Origin: Burkholderia sp. Ac-20365
GTDB lineage: Bacteria; Pseudomonadota; Gammaproteobacteria; Burkholderiales; Burkholderiaceae
DNA length: 64,000 bases
Direction of reading: 5' to 3'
Assembly: GCF_017104715.1 (NCBI RefSeq)
Contig: NZ_JAAGPI010000013.1
Span: 124,001-188,000, forward strand
Below, piece after piece: positions 16,101 to 24,068 of this stretch; position 1 is the first letter of the stretch, and the number at the start of each line of letters is the position of its first letter. The notes below the pieces were generated by a model that was not told where the DNA came from, searched no databases, and was given only the letters and a program-made list of their open reading frames with translations. The translations under genes and the position numbers were made by a program.

Positions 16101-17461
16101 TGGCGATGCGCACTATCCGTGAATCCGGCAAGGCGCTCGCGACGAAAAGCCTGTCGGCGGGCGAATTGCTCGATGCGAGTCTCGCGGCCATCGATGCCGA
16201 TCTTGCGCGCGGCGGCGCGACCTACACGCACATCGACCGGCTGGCGGCGCGCGAAGCGGCCGACGCCAGCGACGCATTTCGCGAGCGCGGCTATGTGCCT
16301 TCTGCGCTGGCGGGCGTGCCGGTTTCGGTGAAGGATCTGTTCGACATCAAAGGGCAGGTGACGACGGCCGGCTCGCGAATACTGCGCGATACCGCGCCCG
16401 CCGTGCGCGATGCGGCCGCCGTGGCGCGGTTGCGCGAAGCGGGCGCGGTGTTTGTCGGTCGCACCAATATGAGCGAGTTTGCGTTCTCCGGGCTTGGCGT
16501 GAATCCGCACTACGGAACGCCGCTCAATCCCGCTCACGCTGGGCGGCTCGCAGGCGGTTCGAGTTCGGGCGCGGCGGTGTCTGTCGCGCTCGGGCATGTG
16601 GCTGCGGCGCTCGGCACGGACACGGGCGGCTCGGTCCGCATTCCGGCGGCGTTCTGCGGACTGGTCGGATTCAAACCGACGGCGCGGCGTGTGCCGCTCG
16701 AAGGCATCGTGCCGCTGTCGTCATCGTTCGATTCGGTTGGGCCGATTGCGCGCAGCGTCGACTGTTGTGCGCTGATCGACAGCATCGTCTCCGGGCAAGC
16801 GCTGGACACGGCGCCGCGCCCGCTCGCGGGACTCCGTCTGGGCGTCACGTCCGACTATGTAGCCGATGATCTCGACGAAACCGTCAGCACTGCATTCAAC
16901 CGTGCAATCGGGAGGTTGCGGCGCGCGGGTGCATCGGTCGAACGCTTTGCGTTTCCGGAACTGCATGAAGTAGCGGGACGCTATCCGCTCGCGGGCATTA
17001 CGGCTGCGCAGGCGTGGGCGTGGCATCGTGAGCACGTTGCGGGCGACGCCGACGCGTATGACCCGCGCGTGCTGAAGCGTTTGCGCGCGGGAGAAGGGCG
17101 CAGCGCCGCTGACTATATCGATCTGCTGGCCGCACGCGAACGCTTCGTGCGCGACGCGCGCTCGCGGCTCGCGCGCTTCGACGCCTGGCTGATGCCGACC
17201 GTCGCGGTCGTACCGCCTGCCATCGCGCAGGTCGAACACGACGACGAAGCGTTCTTCGCAACGAACGCAAAAGTGCTGCGCAATCCCAGTGTCGTGAACT
17301 TCATGGACGGTTGCGCGCTGACGTTGCCTTGCCATCGCGAAGGCGAACTGCCAGTCGGACTATCGATCTGCGGACCGGCGCTTGCCGATGCATCGATTCT
17401 CGCAATCGGCCGCAGCGTCGAAGTGCTGCTGCGTCAAAGCATGGATGTCGCTGCCGCATAA
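16100..17461 (+). CDS. Amidase (amidase signature family)
   Basis: A 453-residue amidase-signature hydrolase that cleaves a carboxamide or a related C-N bond in the cytoplasm. The catalytic triad regions are visible: Lys in PVSVKDLFDIKG, the Ser cluster AGGSSSGAAVSVALG, and the nucleophile region GTDTGGSVRIPAAFCG. Length is normal for the family. The ATG at 16100 overlaps the DUF2848 stop by one base; GTG at 16097 is an alternative. Together with DUF2848, the ureidoglycolate lyase-like protein and a periplasmic binding protein, it suggests a pathway for an imported amide, ureide or carbamoyl compound. Confidence 0.92.
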   Translation: MAMRTIRESGKALATKSLSAGELLDASLAAIDADLARGGATYTHIDRLAAREAADASDAFRERGYVPSALAGVPVSVKDLFDIKGQVTTAGSRILRDTAPAVRDAAAVARLREAGAVFVGRTNMSEFAFSGLGVNPHYGTPLNPAHAGRLAGGSSSGAAVSVALGHVAAALGTDTGGSVRIPAAFCGLVGFKPTARRVPLEGIVPLSSSFDSVGPIARSVDCCALIDSIVSGQALDTAPRPLAGLRLGVTSDYVADDLDETVSTAFNRAIGRLRRAGASVERFAFPELHEVAGRYPLAGITAAQAWAWHREHVAGDADAYDPRVLKRLRAGEGRSAADYIDLLAARERFVRDARSRLARFDAWLMPTVAVVPPAIAQVEHDDEAFFATNAKVLRNPSVVNFMDGCALTLPCHREGELPVGLSICGPALADASILAIGRSVEVLLRQSMDVAAA

Positions 17462-17587
17462 CGTTTGTTTATCGGCGGCAAAAAGAATTTCTCGTTGGAC
17501 GCGCAATTACGGCGAACGAATACTGGATTTCAGGCGCGATTCAAACCATAGCGCTCATTTAACTTCATAACCGATGTGAGGCAGCCC

Positions 17588-18733
17588 GTGAATCAAAACT
17601 TTCGCTCTCTGGCCGGTGTCGTTGCGCTGACCGCCATGCAGGCATCGGCCTATGCCGCCGATGCCACTCCCGCTGTCGTGCTGATCGGTCACGCGGCGCC
17701 GCTCACGGGGCAACTCGCGAACATGGGTAAGGACAGCGAGAATGCTGCGCGCCTCGCTATCGACGAGATCAATAGCCAGCACCCTGTGATCGGCGGCAAA
17801 CCGGTGCGTCTGCAGCTTGATTCGCAGGACGATGCCGCCGACCCGCGCACGGGTACGCAGGTCGCGCAGAAGCTCGTCGATGAAGGCGTCGTGGCCGTGG
17901 TCGGCGATATCAACTCGGGCGTATCGATTCCCGCGTCGCGCATTTATAGCGAAGCGCAAGTCGTGCAGATTTCGCAAGGCTCGACGAATCCGGCCTACAC
18001 GCAGCAGGGCTACAAGACGACGTTCCGTGTGGTGGCGACGGATGCATTGCAGGGACCGGCGCTCGCGCGCTATGCGATCAATTCGTTGCACGCGAAACGA
18101 ATTGCCGTGATCGACGATTCGACGGCATATGGTCAAGGCCTCGCCGAAGAATTCATGAAAGCGGCGAAGGCCAATGGCGGCACGATCATCGCGCGCGAAG
18201 CGACCAACGACAAGGCAACCGACTTCCGTGCGATTCTCACGAAGATCAAGGGCTTGCGGCCCGATGTGATCATGTACGGCGGCTCCGATGCAACGGCCGG
18301 GCCGCTTGCGAAGCAGGCGGCGAATCTCGGCATGACGGCGAGTGTGCTGGGCGGCGACGGCGCGTGCACGGAGAAGATGGTGAGCCTTGCAGGCGACGCG
18401 ATCGGCAACGTGGTGTGTTCCGAAGCAGGGCTCGCGCTTTCGAAGATGCCGAAGGGACAGGAGTTCGATCGTCGCTATACGGCGCGCTACAAGGTGCCCA
18501 TCGATGCCTACGCGCCGTTTGCCTACGATGCTGTCTACGTGATCTACGACGCGATGAAGCGCGCGAATTCGACGGAGCGCGCGAAGATTCTTGCCGCGAT
18601 GCCTGTCACGCAGTATGACGGTGTGATCGGTAAAATCGCCTTCGATCCGCACGGCGATCTGAAGGATGCCGCGATCACGATCTATCAGTTCAAGGACAGG
18701 AAGAAGACCGTGATGGATGTGATTCGCATGTGA
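17588..18733 (+). CDS. Branched-chain amino acid ABC transporter-type substrate-binding protein
   Basis: A 381-residue periplasmic binding protein of the LivJ/LivK type (periplasmic-binding protein group 6). The signal peptide covers about residues 1-24, ending ASAYAA. The mature start VVLIGHAAPLTGQLANMGKD is typical. The GTG start at 17588 is preferred because GAGG precedes it at good spacing; GTG 17576 is the alternative. These proteins bind branched amino acids, amides, urea or aromatic acids. No permease or ATPase genes accompany it here, so it must use a transporter encoded elsewhere or act as an accessory specificity subunit. It follows the amidase by 126 bases and is followed by a hairpin. 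Confidence 0.9.
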   Translation: MNQNFRSLAGVVALTAMQASAYAADATPAVVLIGHAAPLTGQLANMGKDSENAARLAIDEINSQHPVIGGKPVRLQLDSQDDAADPRTGTQVAQKLVDEGVVAVVGDINSGVSIPASRIYSEAQVVQISQGSTNPAYTQQGYKTTFRVVATDALQGPALARYAINSLHAKRIAVIDDSTAYGQGLAEEFMKAAKANGGTIIAREATNDKATDFRAILTKIKGLRPDVIMYGGSDATAGPLAKQAANLGMTASVLGGDGACTEKMVSLAGDAIGNVVCSEAGLALSKMPKGQEFDRRYTARYKVPIDAYAPFAYDAVYVIYDAMKRANSTERAKILAAMPVTQYDGVIGKIAFDPHGDLKDAAITIYQFKDRKKTVMDVIRM

Positions 18734-18739
18734 TGTCGA

Positions 18740-18758
18740 GTCCGCGCGAGGCGCGGAC
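18740..18758 (+). terminator. GC-rich hairpin after substrate-binding protein gene
   Basis: GTCCGCGC pairs with GCGCGGAC over 8 bases with a GAG loop, starting 6 bases past the stop codon. It lacks a T-run, so it is a candidate terminator or mRNA-stabilising hairpin. Confidence 0.5.
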
Positions 18759-18840
18759 CATGCAGATCGAGCCACCATGAGCCGGTAAAAAAGACCTCTC
18801 GCGCTTCCCGCCTCGCCTTCGATCCCCTAAACACCTGCAA

Positions 18841-18872
18841 ACGTTAGCGCGCATAAAAGGGGGCGCTAACGT
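18841..18872. promoter_or_regulatory. 10-bp inverted repeat upstream of DUF4118 operon
   Basis: ACGTTAGCGC and GCGCTAACGT form perfect arms around 12 bases. It lies about 165 bases before the DUF4118 gene in an otherwise empty 303-base gap (18734-19036). It could be an operator or a weak terminator; there is no T-run to favour the latter. Confidence 0.4.
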
Positions 18873-19036
18873 CGCATAAATGCTGAAATTTGGACGGCTT
18901 CAAGTATTACGGCGGATTACGTGTGATATCGTTCGGACCGTTTGCGGCTTTTCTTATAGTTTCTTAGATTGGCCGCTCAACCTGGCCGTATCGGCCATCG
19001 TCGAAAGTACGTCCGGTAGTCCGGCAAACGATATTC

Positions 19037-19888
19037 ATGCAAGTTCAAAATGCCCGTCGCTGGGCGCCTCGGGGGGCGCGGCGATGGTTTGCAGCGGTTG
19101 CCGCGCTCTGTATCGCGGCAGGCGTGCGCCTGATGTTGCACCCGCTGCTCGGTCCTGTGATGCCGGGCACGGCGTTCGCCATTGCCGCGGTGCTGGTCGA
19201 ATATTACTTTGGGCTTGCACCGGCGTTGACCGTGATGCTGGCCGGTCTTGGCATCGCCGACTACCTGTTCGTCCCGCCTTATGCGGCGCTTGGCGTCATC
19301 AATCGTTCAGACGTTTTGTTCGTGATCTCGTATCCGCTCGTTGCGCTCGTGGTCATTACGCTGGTCGAACGCTTGCGGCGCGCGCAGTTTCGCGCCGAGC
19401 TGATTACGTCGGTTGCGCAGTCGCGTTACGAAATGCTGTTGCGCCACGATAACGACCGCATGCTCGCGCGTCGTGCCGTCGATGAAACGCATCGGCTGCT
19501 GCATCATCTGTCCCAACACAGCAAATCCCTCGTGCTGATCCAGGCGCTCGAGCGCTCGCCCGCATGGAGCGACGGCGCTGACGCTGGCAGCGCGCGCGAG
19601 GCCGCTGCGAGCGCACCTGCCGTCGCGCTTCCGCCTGCCGAGATCGCACCCGGCTCCCGTTTCGATGACGTCGAGCCGGAAGATGTGCGTCGCCTTTCGA
19701 AGGCGCTGTGGCCGGGCTCGCACCGCCTGCGGCTGCGCACACGCGACGCGGCGGCCGGGCACACGTCCCCGGGCACTCAAGCGGCAACGTCCGACAGCGC
19801 AGCGCAACTCGTCGACTGCGTCTGCGAACGGTTCACGACGCACGCGGGCGATTTCCTCGTGTTGCGCATTGGCGAGCCACACCCATGA
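19037..19888 (+). CDS. DUF4118 (KdpD-like) membrane protein lacking a kinase domain
   Basis: A 283-residue inner-membrane protein. Residues about 15-120 form a four-helix membrane domain of the DUF4118 type found in KdpD-like sensor kinases (PLLGPVMPGTAFAIAAVLVE, then DYLFVPPYAALG). After it comes about 150 residues with a helical segment rich in His/Arg, but I see no histidine-kinase H, N or G boxes, so it is not a complete sensor kinase. It may be a membrane scaffold or a degenerate sensor. The stop overlaps the hydrolase start (ATGA), so the two are translationally coupled, and the same transcript continues into MipA. Confidence 0.78.
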   Translation: MQVQNARRWAPRGARRWFAAVAALCIAAGVRLMLHPLLGPVMPGTAFAIAAVLVEYYFGLAPALTVMLAGLGIADYLFVPPYAALGVINRSDVLFVISYPLVALVVITLVERLRRAQFRAELITSVAQSRYEMLLRHDNDRMLARRAVDETHRLLHHLSQHSKSLVLIQALERSPAWSDGADAGSAREAAASAPAVALPPAEIAPGSRFDDVEPEDVRRLSKALWPGSHRLRLRTRDAAAGHTSPGTQAATSDSAAQLVDCVCERFTTHAGDFLVLRIGEPHP

Positions 19889-20775
19889 AAGCGTCAGTCC
19901 AGACGATCTTCAACGAAGGCGACAGCCATGCGGTCCTGATGCTGCACGGCCTGTCCAGTTCGCCGCTCGAATTGCGCTATCTCGCGCGCTTCCTGAGCGA
20001 CGAGGGATTCACGACATGCGTGCCCGTGCTGAACGGTTACACAGCCGGCTCGCAGGAACAGGCGATGGAGCATTGGCTCGACGCGGCGACGCGCGAATAC
20101 GATGCGCTTGCCGCGCGCTACGAGCGCGTGTCGATCTGCGGGCTGTCGATCGGCGCAGCGCTCGCGCTGGCACTCGTGCATCGCCGGCCGCAGGCGCAGG
20201 CCGTCGCGCTGTTGTCGCTGACGCTCGCCTACGATGGCTGGGCCATTCCGTGGTACCGCTTTCTGCTGAACTGGGCGTATTACTCGCCGCTGCGCTCGCG
20301 CTATCGCTATCGTGAATCGGAGCCATACGGACTGCGCAACGACGCGCTGCGGGCCAAGATTGCACGCGCGATGGAACGCGACGACTTCAGCGAAGTCGGG
20401 CCGTCGACCATCTCGCTGCCCGCCTTGCACGAAGCCAGCCGGCTTGCTGCGAACGTGCGCTCGCAGGTGCGCGCGATCCGCAACGACTGCCTGATCATCC
20501 ACGCAATCGACGACGAAACGTCGAGCCCACGCAATCCGCGTTTCGTGGCTTCGTCGATTGGGTCGACGTTCTTGCGTACGATCTGGCTCGACGATTCGTA
20601 TCACATGATCACATCCGATAACGAGCGCGAAATCGTCGCGCGCGAAACGGCGCTGTTTCTGCGCGAAAGCGAAATCACCAGCCGCACGGGCGATGCGGGC
20701 GGTAAGCCTGTGGTGTCGAAGGCGCTCGCACGCCGGCTGCGGCAACTGGCTGCGATGGGTAAAGGACGCGCGTAA
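19885..20775 (+). CDS. Alpha/beta hydrolase (carboxylesterase/lipase type)
   Basis: A 296-residue cytoplasmic serine hydrolase. LMLHGLSSSPLELRYLARFL gives the oxyanion-hole HG motif, CGLSIGAAL gives the nucleophile elbow GLSIG with Ser88, and candidate acid and histidine residues are in HAIDDETSSPRN and DDSYHMIT. Family members hydrolyse esters, often acylglycerol or carboxylester substrates. No signal peptide is visible. The start ATG overlaps the DUF4118 stop (ATGA) and its stop overlaps the MipA start (TAATG), so the three genes are one tightly coupled operon, suggesting an envelope-related role. Confidence 0.88.
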   Translation: MKASVQTIFNEGDSHAVLMLHGLSSSPLELRYLARFLSDEGFTTCVPVLNGYTAGSQEQAMEHWLDAATREYDALAARYERVSICGLSIGAALALALVHRRPQAQAVALLSLTLAYDGWAIPWYRFLLNWAYYSPLRSRYRYRESEPYGLRNDALRAKIARAMERDDFSEVGPSTISLPALHEASRLAANVRSQVRAIRNDCLIIHAIDDETSSPRNPRFVASSIGSTFLRTIWLDDSYHMITSDNEREIVARETALFLRESEITSRTGDAGGKPVVSKALARRLRQLAAMGKGRA

Positions 20776-21602
20776 TGACCAAAGCTGTTTCGTTCGCCGG
20801 GGCAAAGCAGGCCGCTACGGTTGCCGCGGCGTTTTCACTGATGATTCACGCGGCCGGCGCCATGGCCGAAGACGCGCCCGCCGCGCAGGACAGCACCGCG
20901 ACAGCGCAGCCGGCGAGCAAATGGAAGATCGGCGTCGGACCGGGCCTCATCATCACGCCGCAGTATCCGGGTTCGCACGAACTGCGCTACATCCCGTACC
21001 CCGCGCTCGACGTCTCTTATGACGACCGCGTGTTCTCGCAAGGCCCCGACGTGCTGGGCCTGAACGTGATACGCAGCGAGAACTACCACGTCGGCGCGGC
21101 GCTCAGCTTCGACTTCCAGTCGCGAGACGAGAAAGACGATCCGCATCTGCATGGGCTCGGCAATGTCGACGGCAGCCCGAAGCTCAAGGTATTTGCCGAT
21201 TACACGCTGTGGGCATTCACGGGATCGGTCGCGCTGTATCAGGATCTCGCCGGGCATGGACAGGGCAAGTACATTACGACTGACCTGTACGCGTCGCTTC
21301 CTGCGGGCGGATGGCTGTTCTCAGTTGGCCCAGGCTTTACCTGGGCCGATGCACTTTATACGCGCACATTCTTCGGCGTATCGACGAAGCAGAGCGCTGC
21401 TTCCGGATTGCCCGCGTATAACACCGGTTCGGGCATTCGCGATGTGCATCTGAACGGCTATGTCAGCTACGATATTTCGAAGCACTGGGCGGCATCGGTT
21501 GCGGTGACGCTGGGGCGTTTACAGCACTATGCAGCGGGAAGTCCGATTACCGAGCGTCGAAGCGAACTCAATACGCTTGCGTCCGTGAACTACCGCTTCT
21601 GA
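20775..21602 (+). CDS. MipA/OmpV family outer membrane protein
   Basis: A 275-residue outer-membrane beta-barrel of the MipA/OmpV family. An N-terminal signal peptide (about residues 1-30, ending near AAGAMAE) precedes a start typical of the family (WKIGVGPGLIITPQYPGS), and the chain ends with an aromatic residue (NYRF), the usual barrel signature. MipA of E. coli links a murein transglycosylase to a synthase; OmpV proteins serve as porins or adhesins. It is the last gene of the DUF4118/hydrolase operon, and its final 13 bases overlap the 3' end of the convergent acetyltransferase gene. Confidence 0.92.
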   Translation: MTKAVSFAGAKQAATVAAAFSLMIHAAGAMAEDAPAAQDSTATAQPASKWKIGVGPGLIITPQYPGSHELRYIPYPALDVSYDDRVFSQGPDVLGLNVIRSENYHVGAALSFDFQSRDEKDDPHLHGLGNVDGSPKLKVFADYTLWAFTGSVALYQDLAGHGQGKYITTDLYASLPAGGWLFSVGPGFTWADALYTRTFFGVSTKQSAASGLPAYNTGSGIRDVHLNGYVSYDISKHWAASVAVTLGRLQHYAAGSPITERRSELNTLASVNYRF

Positions 21603-22111
21603 CCCGACCCGATGTCGAACCTGAACAGCAGCGAATCCCGATCCGGATAAGCGTACGTGACGGGCAGTTCGCTTGCCGCGATCTGCCGGAATCCCTGGCG
21701 TCGATAGAACTCATGTGAGCGCGTCGACACCGACGGCGTATCGAGCAGGATCGTCTCGATGCCCTTGAGTCTTGCATGCGCGATGAGCGCGTCGTAAAGC
21801 CGCGACGCGCATCCTTTTCCCGCGCCTCGCCACGCGGCGGATACAAAGAACTTCTTCAGCACGGCAACTTTTGCCGTCACGATCTGCAATGCAATCGTGC
21901 CGACCACATGCTCGTCGGAATCGAGCGCGACCCAGAATCCGCCGCCGTTCGCGATGAACTTCCCGTGGATGTCGAGAAGCTCGGGCTGATCTTCAATCGA
22001 TATACCGACTTGGCTTTCGACATTCTGGATATGCAGGATCAGGCCGACCGCTTCGTCGGTGTGCGAATTCTGAAAGAGGGTGATGCGGGGAAAGGTCGTG
22101 CCGGTGTTCAT
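21590..22111 (-). CDS. GNAT family N-acetyltransferase
   Basis: A 173-residue acetyl-CoA dependent acyltransferase. The acetyl-CoA binding region is seen in VLKKFFVSAAWRGAGKG followed by ASRLYDALIAHARLKG, and the C-terminal YRRQGFRQI is typical. The acceptor, amine or protein, is unknown. It converges on the MipA gene with a 13-base 3' overlap and is separated from the AraC gene upstream by 59 bases on the same strand. Confidence 0.88.
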   Translation of the reverse strand: MNTGTTFPRITLFQNSHTDEAVGLILHIQNVESQVGISIEDQPELLDIHGKFIANGGGFWVALDSDEHVVGTIALQIVTAKVAVLKKFFVSAAWRGAGKGCASRLYDALIAHARLKGIETILLDTPSVSTRSHEFYRRQGFRQIAASELPVTYAYPDRDSLLFRFDIGSGQKR

Positions 22112-22170
22112 ACAGATGCGCTCTCGGGCAATGTGCGAGGCATTACCTTAAGCGTGGCGCAAGAAGCGAT

Positions 22171-23010
22171 CTAGAACGTTTTTGCGCTGCTGCGCCGCGC
22201 TACTGCGCCCGGCGTTATGCCGAACATGGCCTTGAAATGCCGCCCCAGATGGCTCTGATCAGCGAAACCGGTTGCTGCGGCGACATCGGACAGCGTCAGG
22301 CCGTCCAGCAACAGATGCTTGGCGGTCTTCAGACGCACCACCAACTGATAGCGATGCGGACTCAGCCCGAACGCGGCAGTAAAGCGGCGACACAACTCTG
22401 ACGTTGAGAGCGACGCCTCGCGCGCCAGTTCATCGAGCGATACATTGCGGCTGGAAAAAGCTTGCAAATACGCACGCGCGTCGTGCAGACGTTTATCAGC
22501 GAGCGCATTGGAAGACGGTGCAGACGCATTGTGCCCGCTCATCGCGCCCAACAACGCTTCACACAGTTGGGACCATGCATCCGGCAACGCCGGTGATGCT
22601 TGCATCGACAGCGCGGCGAATTGCACGAATGGAGCAATCGCGTCATGCATCGGCACAGGCCGCGAAAACGCGTGCGGCGAAACGCGATGGATATCGCACT
22701 GCAAGCGCCATTCGTCATCGGGCACATACAGCATCACGTATTCGCAACCGCGCTCGCCGATCGACATGCCCGCATGCGCGACGTGCGGCGGGATTGCGTA
22801 CACCTCGCCGGCACTGACGATGTTGGGTTGCCGCGCACTCGTCATCGAATTTTTTGCACCGCGTATCACCGCGCCGATCGCCCACGTATCGTGCGCGTGC
22901 GCAGCAAACCGATGGCGCTCGAAGCGTGCATGCAGCACTTCGATGCCCGTGCCGTCGACATAGCCATACTGCGCGTGGTCGTGCGTTCCGGAGTGCGTGT
23001 CGTGTTTCAA
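22171..23010 (-). CDS. AraC family transcriptional regulator
   Basis: A 279-residue AraC/XylS regulator. An N-terminal cupin-like effector domain (HAHDTWAIGAVIRG, VYAIPPHVAHAG) is followed by two HTH motifs in the C-terminal 100 residues (NVSLDELAREASLSTSELCR and DVAAATGFADQSHLGRHFKA). The effector and target are unknown; it lies 30 bases downstream of a LysR gene on the same strand and 59 bases upstream of the GNAT gene, which it could regulate. Confidence 0.93.
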   Translation of the reverse strand: MKHDTHSGTHDHAQYGYVDGTGIEVLHARFERHRFAAHAHDTWAIGAVIRGAKNSMTSARQPNIVSAGEVYAIPPHVAHAGMSIGERGCEYVMLYVPDDEWRLQCDIHRVSPHAFSRPVPMHDAIAPFVQFAALSMQASPALPDAWSQLCEALLGAMSGHNASAPSSNALADKRLHDARAYLQAFSSRNVSLDELAREASLSTSELCRRFTAAFGLSPHRYQLVVRLKTAKHLLLDGLTLSDVAAATGFADQSHLGRHFKAMFGITPGAVARRSSAKTF

Positions 23011-23040
23011 GGAGGCTTCGGAATTGAATGTGTACTGGCG

Positions 23041-23946
23041 CTACGCATGCCACTGGCACGCTTTCGCCCTGAGCGTTTCGATCGCGAGATCGAGAAATGC
23101 GCGCACTTTCTGGTTCGCATGCTTGCCTTCCCGATGCACGACATGCACGGGCAAGGTCGGAAGCTCGTAATCGGCCAGCACGACTCGTAACGTATCGTCC
23201 GCTATTTCGCGCGCGACCTGATACGACAACAGACGCACGATGCCCAGTCCCGCCAGTGCAGCCGTAATTGCCGAGTCGTTCGTGGTCGTCACAAGGCGCG
23301 GCTGGATCGGTATGGTCAGCGGCTTTTCGTCGACGCGAAAGCGCCATTCGGGCGCGGACGTGAGGCCCGTTGCCTGAATGGTGACGTGAGACGCGAGATC
23401 GTCGGGATGTTGCGGCACGCCATGCCTGTCCAGATACGCGGGCGACGCGCACAACACGCGCCGTACTTTGCCGACAGCGATGGCCTGCAACGAAGAACTC
23501 GGCAACTCGCCGATACGGATCGCGACATCCGCGCCTTCATCGACGAGATTCACGACACGGTCCAGAAACCAGCAATTGAGCGTGACGGCGGGATAGCACG
23601 TCAGGTAATCGTGAGCGATCGGCGTCACATACATCTTGCCGAACATCACAGGTGCCGTGACAGTCAACTGGCCGCGCGGCGTGGTGTTGGCGCCCGCCGC
23701 AGAAAGCTCGGCCGTTTCGACCTCGGCGAGAATGCGGCGGCAATCCTCGAAGAACGTCGCACCCGCATCGGTCATTCGCACGACGCGCGTCGTGCGGGTC
23801 AACAGCCGCACGCCGAGATGCTCTTCGAGTTCGTTCATCACCCGGCTGATGACGGACGGCGAGACGTTGAGCTTGCGCGCCGCCGACGCGAAGCCCTCCG
23901 TCTCGACAACCGTCACGAAGGTGTTCATTGCCTGGAGCCGGTCCAT
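23041..23946 (-). CDS. LysR family transcriptional regulator
   Basis: A 301-residue LysR-type regulator of the group that includes transcription factors near oxidoreductases and exporters (MDRLQAMNTFVTVVETEGFA, then SPSVISRVMNELEEHLGVRL for the HTH). The effector domain occupies about residues 90-295. It is transcribed in the same direction as, and just downstream of, the PNPOx-ferredoxin reductase and GST genes, so it may regulate that redox pair. The gap to the fusion gene is 122 bases, enough for its own promoter. Confidence 0.93.
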   Translation of the reverse strand: MDRLQAMNTFVTVVETEGFASAARKLNVSPSVISRVMNELEEHLGVRLLTRTTRVVRMTDAGATFFEDCRRILAEVETAELSAAGANTTPRGQLTVTAPVMFGKMYVTPIAHDYLTCYPAVTLNCWFLDRVVNLVDEGADVAIRIGELPSSSLQAIAVGKVRRVLCASPAYLDRHGVPQHPDDLASHVTIQATGLTSAPEWRFRVDEKPLTIPIQPRLVTTTNDSAITAALAGLGIVRLLSYQVAREIADDTLRVVLADYELPTLPVHVVHREGKHANQKVRAFLDLAIETLRAKACQWHA

Positions 23947-24068
23947 GTCTGAGGAGACGAGCAGGAAGGTGATAGAAGCGCCTGTCGACGGGCTATACGC
24001 TGTGCGTCGGCAGGCAAGGTAGCGCCAAGGATATCAGCGTTTCGAAATGCGCCGCTTGCCATACGCCT

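Noticed and set aside
17555..18778. 407-codon minus-strand frame
   Set aside because: Antisense to the substrate-binding protein gene, whose signal peptide and family pattern are clear.
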